The notes under the pieces were generated by a model. It was not told the DNA's origin. It ran no database searches and saw nothing but the letters and a program-made list of their open reading frames with translations. Below, piece by piece: positions 34,598-41,045 of a stretch of 41,045 nt of DNA. The DNA comes from DATAVB01 sp040414495. GTDB taxonomy: Bacteria; Actinomycetota; Actinomycetes; Mycobacteriales; QHCD01. The stretch's first letter is position 1; every line of letters begins with the position of its first letter. Where the stretch lies: positions 1 through 41,045 of the forward strand of contig JBEDUI010000131.1 of NCBI GenBank assembly GCA_040414495.1, read 5' to 3'. The translations under genes were made by a program, and so were the position numbers.

Positions 34598-34846
34598 CTA
34601 CGCGGCGAGTTTCGCCATGACTTCGTGGATGCTGGGGTTGGTCATCGCGGAGCCGTCGGCGAATACGAGCGTGGGTACGGTCTGATTGCCGCCGTTGACC
34701 TTCTCCACCAGCGAGGCCGCGGCCTCGTCCCGCTCGATATCGACCTCGGCGAAGCCGATGCCCTCTCGTTCCATCTGTTTCTTCAGGCGCTTGCAGTAAC
34801 CACACCAGGTCGTGCTGTACATCGTCACCGCTAGCGGCTCGGCCAT
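34598..34846 (-). CDS. mrx1: Mycoredoxin (glutaredoxin-fold, CGYC)
   Basis: Protein of 82 residues with the active site WCGYCKRLK and cis-Pro TVPTLVF, the standard layout of mycoredoxin-1. Mrx1 reduces mycothiol-mixed disulfides in actinomycetes. ATG at 34846 has AAGGAG upstream. It is divergent from uvrD2 and lies between nudC and uvrD2, as Rv3198A does. No C-terminal Cys. Confidence 0.92.
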   Translation of the reverse strand: MAEPLAVTMYSTTWCGYCKRLKKQMEREGIGFAEVDIERDEAAASLVEKVNGGNQTVPTLVFADGSAMTNPSIHEVMAKLAA

Positions 34847-34957
34847 CAATGCTCCTTAGCTGGGGGTTAGGGGAGCTGTGCCCAGTTTTAGCACCTGTGG
34901 GGTAACACCGCGGCGGGCCGTGGGCTTCCCGTCGGTACCGGCTGAGAGGATCGGTAC

Positions 34958-36985
34958 GTGAGCGAGTCTTCTGCCGATCCCGCTGATCCGGCCAGCGTGC
35001 TGGCCGGACTTGATCCCGAACAACAGGACGCGGTACGCGCGGTCCGCGGCCCGGTCTGCATTCTGGCCGGCGCCGGCACCGGCAAGACCCGCACCATCAC
35101 GCATCGCATCGCCCACGGCGTACTGACCGGGGCGACCCCGGCCGGCCAGATCCTGGCCGTCACGTTCACGGCCCGGGCCGCCGGCGAAATGCGCAACCGG
35201 CTGCGTGCGCTGGGCGTGGGTGGCGTGCAGGCCCGGACGTTCCACGCCGCCGCGTTGCGCCAGCTGCGGTATTTCGCGCCGCGGGTGCTCGGCGCGGGAA
35301 TGCCGGAGCTGGTTGACAACAAGCTGCGCCTGATCGGGCAGGCGGCGGCTCGCTGCCGGGTCAAGACCGACCGCAACATGCTGCGCGACCTGGCTTCGGA
35401 GGTCGAGTGGGCGAAATCGTCGTTGGCCGCGCCGGGCGAATACGTGGTCGCGGCCGGAAAAGCCGACCGGTTGCCACCGCTGGCGCCCGGGACGGTGGCC
35501 GACGTCTATGCCGCATATGAAGAGGCGAAATCGCGGGCCGGCGTATTGGATTTCGAGGATCTGCTGCTGGTCACCGCGGCCGCGATCGAGGGTCACCGGG
35601 ACGTGGCCGACGAAATGCGGGCCCGGTACCGGTATTTCGTGGTCGACGAATACCAGGACGTCAGCCCACTGCAGCAGCGGCTGCTGGATGCGTGGTTGGG
35701 TAGCCGCCGCGATTTGTGCGTGGTCGGCGATGCTAACCAGACCATTTATTCGTTCGCCGGCGCCGACGCCTCGTACCTGTTGGATTTCCAACGCCGATTT
35801 CCCGGCGCGACCGTGGTCCGGCTCGAGCGGGACTACCGCTCCACGCCCGAGGTGGTGGGCCTGGCCAACGCGCTGGTGGTGACGTTGCCGCGGGCGGCCC
35901 GGCTGACCCTGGTCGGCCAACGTCCGTCCGGGCCGAAGCCGACATTCGCCGAGCACGACGACGAACCGACCGAGGCCGCCTCGGTCGCGGCGGCCTGCCA
36001 GCGGCTGATCAAGGCCGGGACCCCGGCGGCCGAGATCGCGGTGTTGTTCCGTACCAACGCCCAGTCCGAAAGCTACGAACGGGCGCTGGCCGACGCGGGC
36101 GTGCCGTACATCGTGCGTGGCGGCGAACGGTTCTTCGCCCGCCCCGAGGTGCGCGAGGCGATGGTGCTGATCCGCGGCGGCGGGCGTACCACCGACCCGG
36201 ACGAGCCGTTGGTCGACGCGGTGCGCGACATCCTCTCCGGCGCCGGCTGGTCCCCGGGCAACCCGCCGGCCGGCGGCGCCGCCCGGGAACGCTGGGAGTC
36301 GCTGGCCGCGATCGTGCAGCTGGCCGAGGAACTGATCGGCGATGTGCCTGAGGCCGGGTTGCGCGAGTTCGCGGCCGAGCTGGAGGCCCGGGCCGCCGCG
36401 CAGCACGCGCCGACCGTGCAGGGCGTCACGCTGGCCTCGCTGCACGCGGCGAAAGGCCTGGAATGGGATGCCGTGTTCCTGGTCGGGCTGACCGATGGCA
36501 CGCTGCCGATCCAGTACGCCAATACCGACGAGGCGATCACCGAGGAACGCCGACTGCTTTACGTCGGCATCACCCGGGCCCGGCAGCATCTGGCGTTGTC
36601 GTGGGCGTTGGCCCGCGCGGCCGGTGGTCGACGGTCCCGTCGGCGCAGCCGGTTCTTGGACGGGTTGGCGCCCGGCTCGGGCCAGCCGGCGAAGCGGTCG
36701 ACGAAATCCAAGCGACCCGAGCTCGCCGGCCCGGACGCGGAGCTGTTCGAGCAGTTGCGCGCGTGGCGCAAGGAAACCGCCGCCGACGAGGAAGTGCCGG
36801 CATACGTGGTATTTCCGGATGCGACGTTGGTGGCCGTGGCCGAGGCGCGGCCACGCAATCTGGCGGAACTGTCCGGTCTGGCCGGTGTGGGTCCGCGGAA
36901 GCTCGAACGGTACGGCGCGGCGGTGCTTGCCGTGGTTGATGCGGCGGCCGATCCGGGTGCCGGAGACTTTCGAAAAAACTCGTAG
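34958..36985 (+). CDS. uvrD2: UvrD2: ATP-dependent DNA helicase with C-terminal HRDC domain
   Basis: Superfamily 1A helicase of 675 residues. The motor has GAGTGKT (38-44), VDEYQDVS (near 229), GDANQTIYSFAG, LHAAKGLEWD and VGITRARQHL. From about residue 590 to 665 an HRDC domain follows (LFEQLRAWRK, LAELSGLAGVGPRKLERYG). Mycobacterial UvrD2, by family knowledge, also has a tetracysteine module between motor and HRDC that is needed for unwinding. None of the four cysteines is visible here; the linker is basic (KRSTKSKRPELAG). GTG at 34958. It unwinds DNA 3' to 5'. Its stop is 11 bases before the -35 box of the whiB7 promoter. Confidence 0.92.
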   Translation: MSESSADPADPASVLAGLDPEQQDAVRAVRGPVCILAGAGTGKTRTITHRIAHGVLTGATPAGQILAVTFTARAAGEMRNRLRALGVGGVQARTFHAAALRQLRYFAPRVLGAGMPELVDNKLRLIGQAAARCRVKTDRNMLRDLASEVEWAKSSLAAPGEYVVAAGKADRLPPLAPGTVADVYAAYEEAKSRAGVLDFEDLLLVTAAAIEGHRDVADEMRARYRYFVVDEYQDVSPLQQRLLDAWLGSRRDLCVVGDANQTIYSFAGADASYLLDFQRRFPGATVVRLERDYRSTPEVVGLANALVVTLPRAARLTLVGQRPSGPKPTFAEHDDEPTEAASVAAACQRLIKAGTPAAEIAVLFRTNAQSESYERALADAGVPYIVRGGERFFARPEVREAMVLIRGGGRTTDPDEPLVDAVRDILSGAGWSPGNPPAGGAARERWESLAAIVQLAEELIGDVPEAGLREFAAELEARAAAQHAPTVQGVTLASLHAAKGLEWDAVFLVGLTDGTLPIQYANTDEAITEERRLLYVGITRARQHLALSWALARAAGGRRSRRRSRFLDGLAPGSGQPAKRSTKSKRPELAGPDAELFEQLRAWRKETAADEEVPAYVVFPDATLVAVAEARPRNLAELSGLAGVGPRKLERYGAAVLAVVDAAADPGAGDFRKNS

Positions 36986-36987
36986 CG

Positions 36988-37024
36988 AAAATACGTTGCG
37001 TCGTTGTAGTCAGACGCATAGATT
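36988..37024 (+). promoter_or_regulatory. whiB7 promoter with upstream AT-rich element
   Basis: AAAATA (36988-36993), a short gap, -35 TTGCGT (36996-37001), a 17-base spacer and -10 TAGATT (37019-37024). WhiB7-dependent promoters are known to carry an AT-rich patch three to five bases before the -35 box, which the WhiB7 AT-hook reads. The layout fits WhiB7 autoregulation. Confidence 0.78.
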
Positions 37025-37098
37025 GCCAGAGCGGCCATGCGGTTTGTCATGTCCGTCCACTGCAGCGGTTCGCCGCAGATTTTACGGAGGAGGTGCCC

Positions 37099-37375
37099 AA
37101 TGCTGATCGATACCTACGCGCAGCGTTCGGCGACCTCCGCTCTCCAAGAGGTCACGGGCCCGCAGGACGCGATCGTTCTGCCGCCGACTCCGCACGCTGC
37201 GCTGCTGCATGCGTCTCCCGTCTCCAGCCCTGCTTATTGCGAGCTCGTGTTTACGCAGGGTGCCCAGGCAGACGTGATTCGCGCGGGCGGAGTGGCTCAG
37301 CAGGGGCGCATTGTGCCTTCGGCCAAGTCGGAGGCCCCCGCAATGGGAGTTCCACCTCGAGGTAGTACCGGTTGA
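37099..37375 (+). CDS. Possible leader uORF of whiB7, 91 codons
   Basis: A GGAGGAGG ribosome site at 37084-37094 precedes ATG 37099. The predicted peptide starts MLIDTYAQRS and is 91 residues long with no recognised domain. It ends 28 bases before the leader terminator hairpin. The position after the promoter and before the attenuator suggests a sensor of translation; ribosome stalling in such a frame would be expected to change folding downstream. An overlapping TTG frame (37372) is also open. Whether it makes a stable protein is unclear. Confidence 0.6.
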
Positions 37376-37403
37376 CTCAGCTCAACGAAGCCGGCGCACT
37401 TCG

Positions 37404-37446
37404 AGGCCGCGGACTCCCGACAGGGATCCGCGGCCTTTGTGTTTTT
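37404..37446 (+). terminator. Intrinsic terminator in the whiB7 leader (attenuator)
   Basis: A perfect 10-bp stem (37404-37413 with 37427-37436), extended by TCCC/GGGA past a one-base bulge, with a GACA loop. The following bases TTGTGTTTTT give a U-rich tail. It ends about 150 bases before the whiB7 start codon, so it can stop transcription before whiB7. Two small hairpins (37371-37385 and 37386-37403) lie just before it. Confidence 0.85.
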
Positions 37447-37599
37447 CGCACCACTGTTTTTCCGCGCCACGCAGTAGCACCTCGCACCACACCGGACGAC
37501 GTATCAGCAGGACGAAGGGGGCGCTCTGAGTCCAAACCGGCAAGGTCCAACCCGGAAGTCCAACCGGAAGTACTTCATCGACGAAGGAGGTGACCGGCG

Positions 37600-37899
37600 G
37601 TGCTAGAGGCACCGAGCCTGCTTTCGGTCCTCGGCTCAGACATAGCCGAGGCTGAAGAATCAGGTGTCGACTTACCGTGCCGAGTCCAGAACCCCGAGCT
37701 GTGGTTTGCCGAGAGCCCAGCCGAGCTGGAATTGGCGAAGATGCATTGTGCGGACTGCCCGGTTCGCGCGGCGTGCTTGAGCGGCGCGCTGGAACGGCGT
37801 GAGCCGTGGGGAGTTTGGGGCGGCGAGCTCTTTGAGCATGGCGTCGTCATCGCGCGTAAGCGGCCGCGTGGTCGCCCGCGCAAGGTCGTCGCAGCCTGA
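37600..37899 (+). CDS. whiB7: WhiB7 transcriptional activator (antibiotic resistance)
   Basis: Fe-S cluster regulator of 99 residues that works with the main sigma factor to activate intrinsic resistance genes. All four cluster cysteines are present (C27, C50, C53, C59), then the GVWGGE turn (71-76) and a C-terminal AT-hook RKRPRGRPRK (86-95). The AT-hook separates WhiB7 from other Wbl proteins. GTG at 37600 follows a full AAGGAGGTGA ribosome site. Expression is probably set by the promoter and attenuator upstream. It follows uvrD2, as in mycobacteria. Confidence 0.96.
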   Translation: MLEAPSLLSVLGSDIAEAEESGVDLPCRVQNPELWFAESPAELELAKMHCADCPVRAACLSGALERREPWGVWGGELFEHGVVIARKRPRGRPRKVVAA

Positions 37900-37933
37900 G
37901 AGAACCGCCGAACTTACGAAGGAGGCAATTCGC

Positions 37934-38149
37934 GTGAACCAGCCCGATAAAGCGTATGCAGACTCAACGGTGAGGAGCCGCTCGATGTTGCTTATGAATG
38001 AAGAACTCGCGCGTGCGCGAATGCGCGACATGCAGATGGAGGCGCGGAACTGGCACCGCGTTCGCCATCTGCGCGCCGCAGCCAAGTGGCAGCGTCGGGC
38101 CGACCTTGCGGCCCGTCGTGCCCGGCTCGCCCGCGAACTGGTTCGCTGA
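37934..38149 (+). CDS. Small basic helical protein downstream of whiB7
   Basis: Predicted protein of 71 residues, rich in Arg, Ala and Leu. The part from MLLMNEELARARMRDMQMEARNW onward (Met18-Met21 may be alternative starts) is a long helix, ending LRAAAKWQRRADLAARRARLARELV. Similar small proteins are common in actinomycetes; function unknown. GTG at 37934 has GAAGGAGGCAA upstream. It is followed by a strong hairpin, so whiB7 and this gene probably form one transcript. Confidence 0.7.
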   Translation: MNQPDKAYADSTVRSRSMLLMNEELARARMRDMQMEARNWHRVRHLRAAAKWQRRADLAARRARLARELVR

Positions 38150-38195
38150 TAGTCGATTCGGCTCTCAGCCGCAGTAGATAGCCAGACCCATCCGA

Positions 38196-38230
38196 CGGCC
38201 CCGTCCCCGAGAAACTCGGGGGCGGGGCCG
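38196..38230 (+). terminator. GC-rich hairpin after the small basic protein gene
   Basis: A 16-bp stem (38196-38211 with 38215-38230, one G-U pair) around an AAA loop, without a clear U-run. Likely end of the whiB7 transcript. Confidence 0.75.
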
Positions 38231-38444
38231 TGCCGTATCTGTACCGCTATCGTCGAAGCTGACTCACAGAGGTTGGCAAAGGCCGGATCGCTCGGCGGAC
38301 GGTGCGCTCGGTCGGGAAGCGTGTTGGGTCGCTCGGTCGACGGCACGGTTAGTCGACCCCGCCGGCTCAGCGGGATGGCCCGTCCAACGGCGTGTTCTCA
38401 TCGGCGGTGGCGGTCCGTTAGGCGAGGCAGAAGCGGGGGAGTGG

Positions 38445-39785
38445 ATGAGCGAGCCGAGGCGGCGAGTGGCCCGCCCGCCGGGGCCGTCCAGCCGGACCGC
38501 TTTCCGGGCCATTGTCGCTACCCGGACCACCGACGAACGCTTTTTCACTCGTACGGCTGAGCGGTTCCCGCGGGTCGCCTACGTACGGCTCGGTCGCGAG
38601 CAGCTTTATCTGCTCTCACATCCGGATACGGTCCGGTTGGTGCTCGTCGACGCCGGCCGGCAGACCACGAAAGGCCGCGGTCTGGAAGGCGCGAAACGAA
38701 TTCTCGGTAACGGATTGTTGACCAGCGGTGGCGACCTGCATCGCCAGCAGCGCCGGCTGATCCAACCCGCGTTCCACCACGCGAAGGTGGCTGGTTATCG
38801 AGCCCAGATGGCCGAGGATGCCCAGCAGCACAGCGATTCCTGGCGCGCCGGGACACAGGTCGACATGAGCGCGGAAATGTCGGCGTTAACGCTGCGGGTG
38901 GTCGGCCGGGCCCTGTTCGGCAGTGATCTGGAACAAGATTTCACGACCGTACGAAATACGCTGACCGACCTGTTGAGTGCCTATAACCTGTCGTTCCGGC
39001 CGTGGTTCGACTTGACCATGCGGCTCGGCACGCCGCTGGCGCGCCGGGTTGCCGCGGCCAAGGCACGCCTGGATGCCGTCGTCGAGACGATGATCGCGAA
39101 CCACGACCCGTCATCCGACGATTTGCTGGCCGCGTTGCAGCGCGCCGACATCAGCGGCGGGCAGTTGCGGGATGAGGCGCTGACGTTGCTGCTGGCCGGA
39201 CACGAGACGACCGCGAGCACGTTGACGTTCGCGTGGTACCTGCTGGACCGGCATCCCGACGTGGCCGAGTGGTTATGGTCCGAAGTGGACGGTGGCGGCG
39301 AGGATCTGCCGCGGACCGGGGCGTCGATCGGCGAGGACCTGCCGCGGACCCGGGCCGTGATCGCCGAAACTTTGCGGCTCTACCCGGCGGCGTGGGTGCT
39401 CGGGCGGCGGCTCACCGCCGACCTGCGGATCGACGAGTGGACCGCTCCGGCCGGGGCGACCTGCCTGGTCAGCCAGTGGGTGCTGCACCGCGACCGCAGA
39501 TTCTGGCCCGACCCGTTGGCGTTCCGGCCGGCCCGGTGGCTCGAGCCGACCGGGGTGTTCGACGCCGAGGCGCCCGGCCAGCCGCGGTACGCGTACTTCC
39601 CATTCGGCGCTGGCAGCCGGATCTGTGTCGGTGAGTCGTTCGCCTGGACGGAGGCGACCGTGCTGCTGTCGACGTTGGCTCGGCGGTGGCGGCCGAAGCT
39701 GGCGGACGGGTACGAGTTGCGGCTGCGCCCGGCGATCACGCTGCGCCCGGCTGGCCCGTTACCTATGACGTTGGCCGCACGCTGA
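38445..39785 (+). CDS. Cytochrome P450
   Basis: P450 of 446 residues. It has the I-helix AGHETT (251-256), the K-helix ETLR (308-311) and the heme-binding FPFGAGSRICVG with Cys394 as iron ligand. The layout (LHRQQRRLIQPAFHH early, WVLHRDRRFWPDPLAFRPARW late) places it with the fatty-acid/CYP102-CYP132-like group, not the small CYP105-type enzymes, but the substrate is unknown. No reductase is fused and none is near. Residues 285-295 and 296-306 (GEDLPRTGASI and GEDLPRTRAVI) are a tandem duplication just before the K-helix. ATG at 38445 follows GGGGGAG. Confidence 0.93.
   Translation: MSEPRRRVARPPGPSSRTAFRAIVATRTTDERFFTRTAERFPRVAYVRLGREQLYLLSHPDTVRLVLVDAGRQTTKGRGLEGAKRILGNGLLTSGGDLHRQQRRLIQPAFHHAKVAGYRAQMAEDAQQHSDSWRAGTQVDMSAEMSALTLRVVGRALFGSDLEQDFTTVRNTLTDLLSAYNLSFRPWFDLTMRLGTPLARRVAAAKARLDAVVETMIANHDPSSDDLLAALQRADISGGQLRDEALTLLLAGHETTASTLTFAWYLLDRHPDVAEWLWSEVDGGGEDLPRTGASIGEDLPRTRAVIAETLRLYPAAWVLGRRLTADLRIDEWTAPAGATCLVSQWVLHRDRRFWPDPLAFRPARWLEPTGVFDAEAPGQPRYAYFPFGAGSRICVGESFAWTEATVLLSTLARRWRPKLADGYELRLRPAITLRPAGPLPMTLAAR
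39297..39362. repeat. 33-bp in-frame tandem duplication in the P450 gene
   Basis: Units 39297-39329 and 39330-39362 have the same length and differ at a handful of bases. They encode two copies of GEDLPRT plus four residues. Confidence 0.85.
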
Positions 39786-39856
39786 CCTTTCGGCCCATCC
39801 GTGCGGGCGGCTCCGGCACACTGTGCTCTGGACTCCCAGCGGCGAAAGGAACGCAC

Positions 39857-40315
39857 GTGGACGTACCGGCAGCGCGGAGTCGGGAGCAACGAAAGCAGGA
39901 CACCCTGCACCGACTCGAAAACGACGTGGACGCCTGGATCGCGACCGCGGATCCGGTCAGCGGAACACCGCACCTCACACCGCTCTCGTTCCGCTGGGAC
40001 GGCGAAACCCTGCTGCTCTCGACCGAGGCCACCACGCCGGCCGGCCGCAATATGCAGGCCACGAAAGAGGTCCGGCTCGGACTGGGTCTGACCCGGGACG
40101 TGATTCTGATCGAAGGCAGCGTCGACGTACTCGAAATATCGGAACTCTCCACAGCGGAAGCCGACGCGTTCGCGGTGAAAGCCGGCTTCGATCCGCGCAA
40201 ATCCGGCGGCCATTACCTGTATTTCCGGGTCTATCCGCGGCGGCTGCTGGCTTGGCGGGAAGTGGACGAACTGGCTGGGCGGGTGCTCATCCGTGATGGA
40301 CGTTGGGTCGATTGA
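39857..40315 (+). CDS. PPOX-class (pyridoxamine oxidase-like) F420/flavin oxidoreductase
   Basis: Split-barrel protein of 152 residues. It starts DTLHRLENDVDAWIATADPVSGTPHLTPLSFRWDGETLLLST, the common entry strands of the PNPOx-like fold, and continues with AGRNMQATKEVRLGLG. Actinobacterial members of this branch usually bind F420 or FMN and reduce small molecules or bind heme; the substrate is unknown. GTG at 39857 has AAAGGAAC upstream. The next gene starts 18 bases after its stop. Confidence 0.82.
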   Translation: MDVPAARSREQRKQDTLHRLENDVDAWIATADPVSGTPHLTPLSFRWDGETLLLSTEATTPAGRNMQATKEVRLGLGLTRDVILIEGSVDVLEISELSTAEADAFAVKAGFDPRKSGGHYLYFRVYPRRLLAWREVDELAGRVLIRDGRWVD

Positions 40316-40333
40316 CATCGTGAGGTGGCTGCG

Positions 40334-40744
40334 GTGAGCGAATACGAAATTGTGCCGATCGGGTGGGTCGAGTCGCCGCTGCGGGAGCGTTCGTCCGCGC
40401 CGCGTCAGGGCGACGAAGGCGCTCCCGATTCCTGGCTGGTCCTGAATGCCGAGGTCGCCGACGGAATGCGCGATCTGGCCGTCGGCGCCGACGTCATCGT
40501 GTTGACCTGGCTGGATCGGGCCCGTCGCGACACGCTGGTCGTCCGTCCGCGCGACAACCCCAGCAATCCGATGCGCGGTGTATTCAGCACCCGGTCGTCG
40601 GATCGGCCGAATCCGATCGGTCTGCATACGGTACGGATCGTCGCGATCGAGGGACTGCGAATTCGGGTACGGAATCTCGAGGCTTTGAACGGGACGCCGA
40701 TCGTGGACCTCAAGCCGGTATTGGGGTCGATCGGTCAGCGCTGA
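40334..40744 (+). CDS. trmO: tRNA (N6-threonylcarbamoyladenosine37-N6)-methyltransferase TrmO (TsaA-like)
   Basis: Protein of 136 residues of the beta-barrel TrmO family, which adds a methyl group to t6A37 in tRNA(Thr) with SAM. Family marks: PIGWVESPL at the start, IVLTWLDRARRDTL, FSTRSSDRPNPIGLHTVRI and VDLKPVL near the end. The C-terminal extension found in enterobacterial TrmO is absent, which is normal for actinomycetes. GTG at 40334 has GAGGTGG upstream; a GTG at 40325 is in frame as well. Confidence 0.85.
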   Translation: MSEYEIVPIGWVESPLRERSSAPRQGDEGAPDSWLVLNAEVADGMRDLAVGADVIVLTWLDRARRDTLVVRPRDNPSNPMRGVFSTRSSDRPNPIGLHTVRIVAIEGLRIRVRNLEALNGTPIVDLKPVLGSIGQR

Positions 40745-41045
40745 GCACGATTCGCCGGACGCGGCCGTAATTCCGAGCAGCGCCGCCCGTTTGCCCATGC
40801 GTCCGCGGTTTCCGCAAACCGCGCCCGCCCGCCAATTTCCGCCGCCGCTGCTCTCGACATCTCCGCGTCGCCCGTGATTTCCGCCAGCGCTCGCCGATCC
40901 CGTCCGCCGCCATTTCCGCGCGGCTCGTGATTTCCGCCCGGGCACTGCCATTTGCGCGGCCGACGTGCGCCATTTCCGCGGTATTGCCGCGAGCCGGCTC
41001 GCTATTCGGCGAAACCGGGCTGCCACCGCTCGACGATGGCGCGGT
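40745..41045. other. Gene-free stretch after trmO with an ATTTCCGC-type array
   Basis: No plausible gene to the end of the window. It is filled with degenerate copies of (A)TTTCCGC separated by GC-rich segments; see the repeat entry. The final 60 bases may start another feature that I cannot identify. Confidence 0.55.
40769..40979. repeat. Degenerate short-period array (ATTTCCGC core)
   Basis: Cores at 40769 (AATTCCG), 40809 (TTTCCGC), 40834, 40876, 40912, 40930, 40950 (one mismatch) and 40972. The steps are about 25, 42, 35, 18, 20 and 22 bases from the second core on, so many are close to 20 or a multiple of it. Confidence 0.65.

Noticed and set aside
34856..36589. 577-codon minus-strand ORF opposite uvrD2
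   Set aside because: Antisense shadow of the helicase with low-complexity composition.
37372..37593. TTG-start ORF of 73 codons in the whiB7 leader as a real protein gene
   Set aside because: It runs through the terminator stem, has no ribosome site of its own and no recognisable domain; mentioned only as possible leader translation.
1..41045. tRNA, rRNA or other structured RNA genes
   Set aside because: No cloverleaf-like sequence or rRNA segment was recognised by reading; a covariance-model scan would be decisive.

Overview
The window is high-GC DNA (many GTG starts, GGAGG-type ribosome sites, short overlaps between genes) from an actinomycete. WhiB7, a mycoredoxin, an F420-type luciferase-like oxidoreductase, AdnAB, DUF3107 and DUF3152 proteins and a MoeZ-type fusion all point to Actinomycetota. 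I cannot name the genus. From memory, much of the gene order matches the Mycobacterium tuberculosis Rv3197A-Rv3211 segment: RhlE-like helicase, MiaE-like protein, DUF3107, TetR, DUF3152, MoeZ, alkyltransferase-like protein, AdnA, AdnB, NudC, mycoredoxin, UvrD2 and WhiB7. The window therefore looks like an old conserved island with lineage-specific insertions.

Layout. 1-305: 3' end of a methyltransferase gene, cut by an IS. 270-1393: complete IS481-family element between CTAG sites. Its right CTAG gives the stop codon of both the transposase and the convergent DEAD-box helicase (1390-3021, minus). 3352-4996: MiaE-like ferritin-fold protein, DUF3107 protein and TetR regulator. 5287-8231: non-homologous end-joining set, with separate LigD polymerase and ligase genes (minus) divergent from ku (plus). 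8237-13613: alpha/beta hydrolase, DUF3152 protease-like protein, moeZ, DUF1707 protein, luciferase-like oxidoreductase and a TIGR03086 protein. 13619-14428: PAP2 phosphatase. 14635-21464: alkyltransferase-like protein, then adnA-adnB. 21764-24711: M20 peptidase and a DUF2510 membrane protein. 24780-26245 (minus): SigE-family sigma factor overlapping a membrane-anchored partner. 26359-28662 (minus): EspC-like protein, a large type VII-secreted toxin-like protein, and the RNA 2'-phosphotransferase KptA. 28928-29878: SseB-like protein. 29993-33730: an M16 peptidase pair and nudC. 33952-34846 (minus): mycoredoxin and a degenerate uridine-kinase-like protein. 34958-38149: uvrD2, the whiB7 leader, whiB7 and a small basic protein. 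38445-40744: cytochrome P450, a PPOX-class oxidoreductase and TrmO.

How the genes may work together. DNA-end processing dominates. Ku and the LigD modules (end joining) sit about 7 kb from AdnAB (end resection), with an alkyl-base sensor and UvrD2 nearby. WhiB7 has a clear autoregulatory-type promoter and a long attenuator leader. The most unusual unit is the three-gene operon that joins a type VII secretion-type toxin candidate to KptA. It has no conventional immunity gene.

Non-coding structure. Three separate gene-free stretches (21471-21571, 33776-33951, 40769-40979) hold degenerate arrays with a roughly 20- or 41-nt period built around an ATTCCG/TTTCCGC core. Several exact or near-exact short tandem duplications (28, 33 and 39 bp) occur at or in genes. 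I saw no tRNA, rRNA or CRISPR array.
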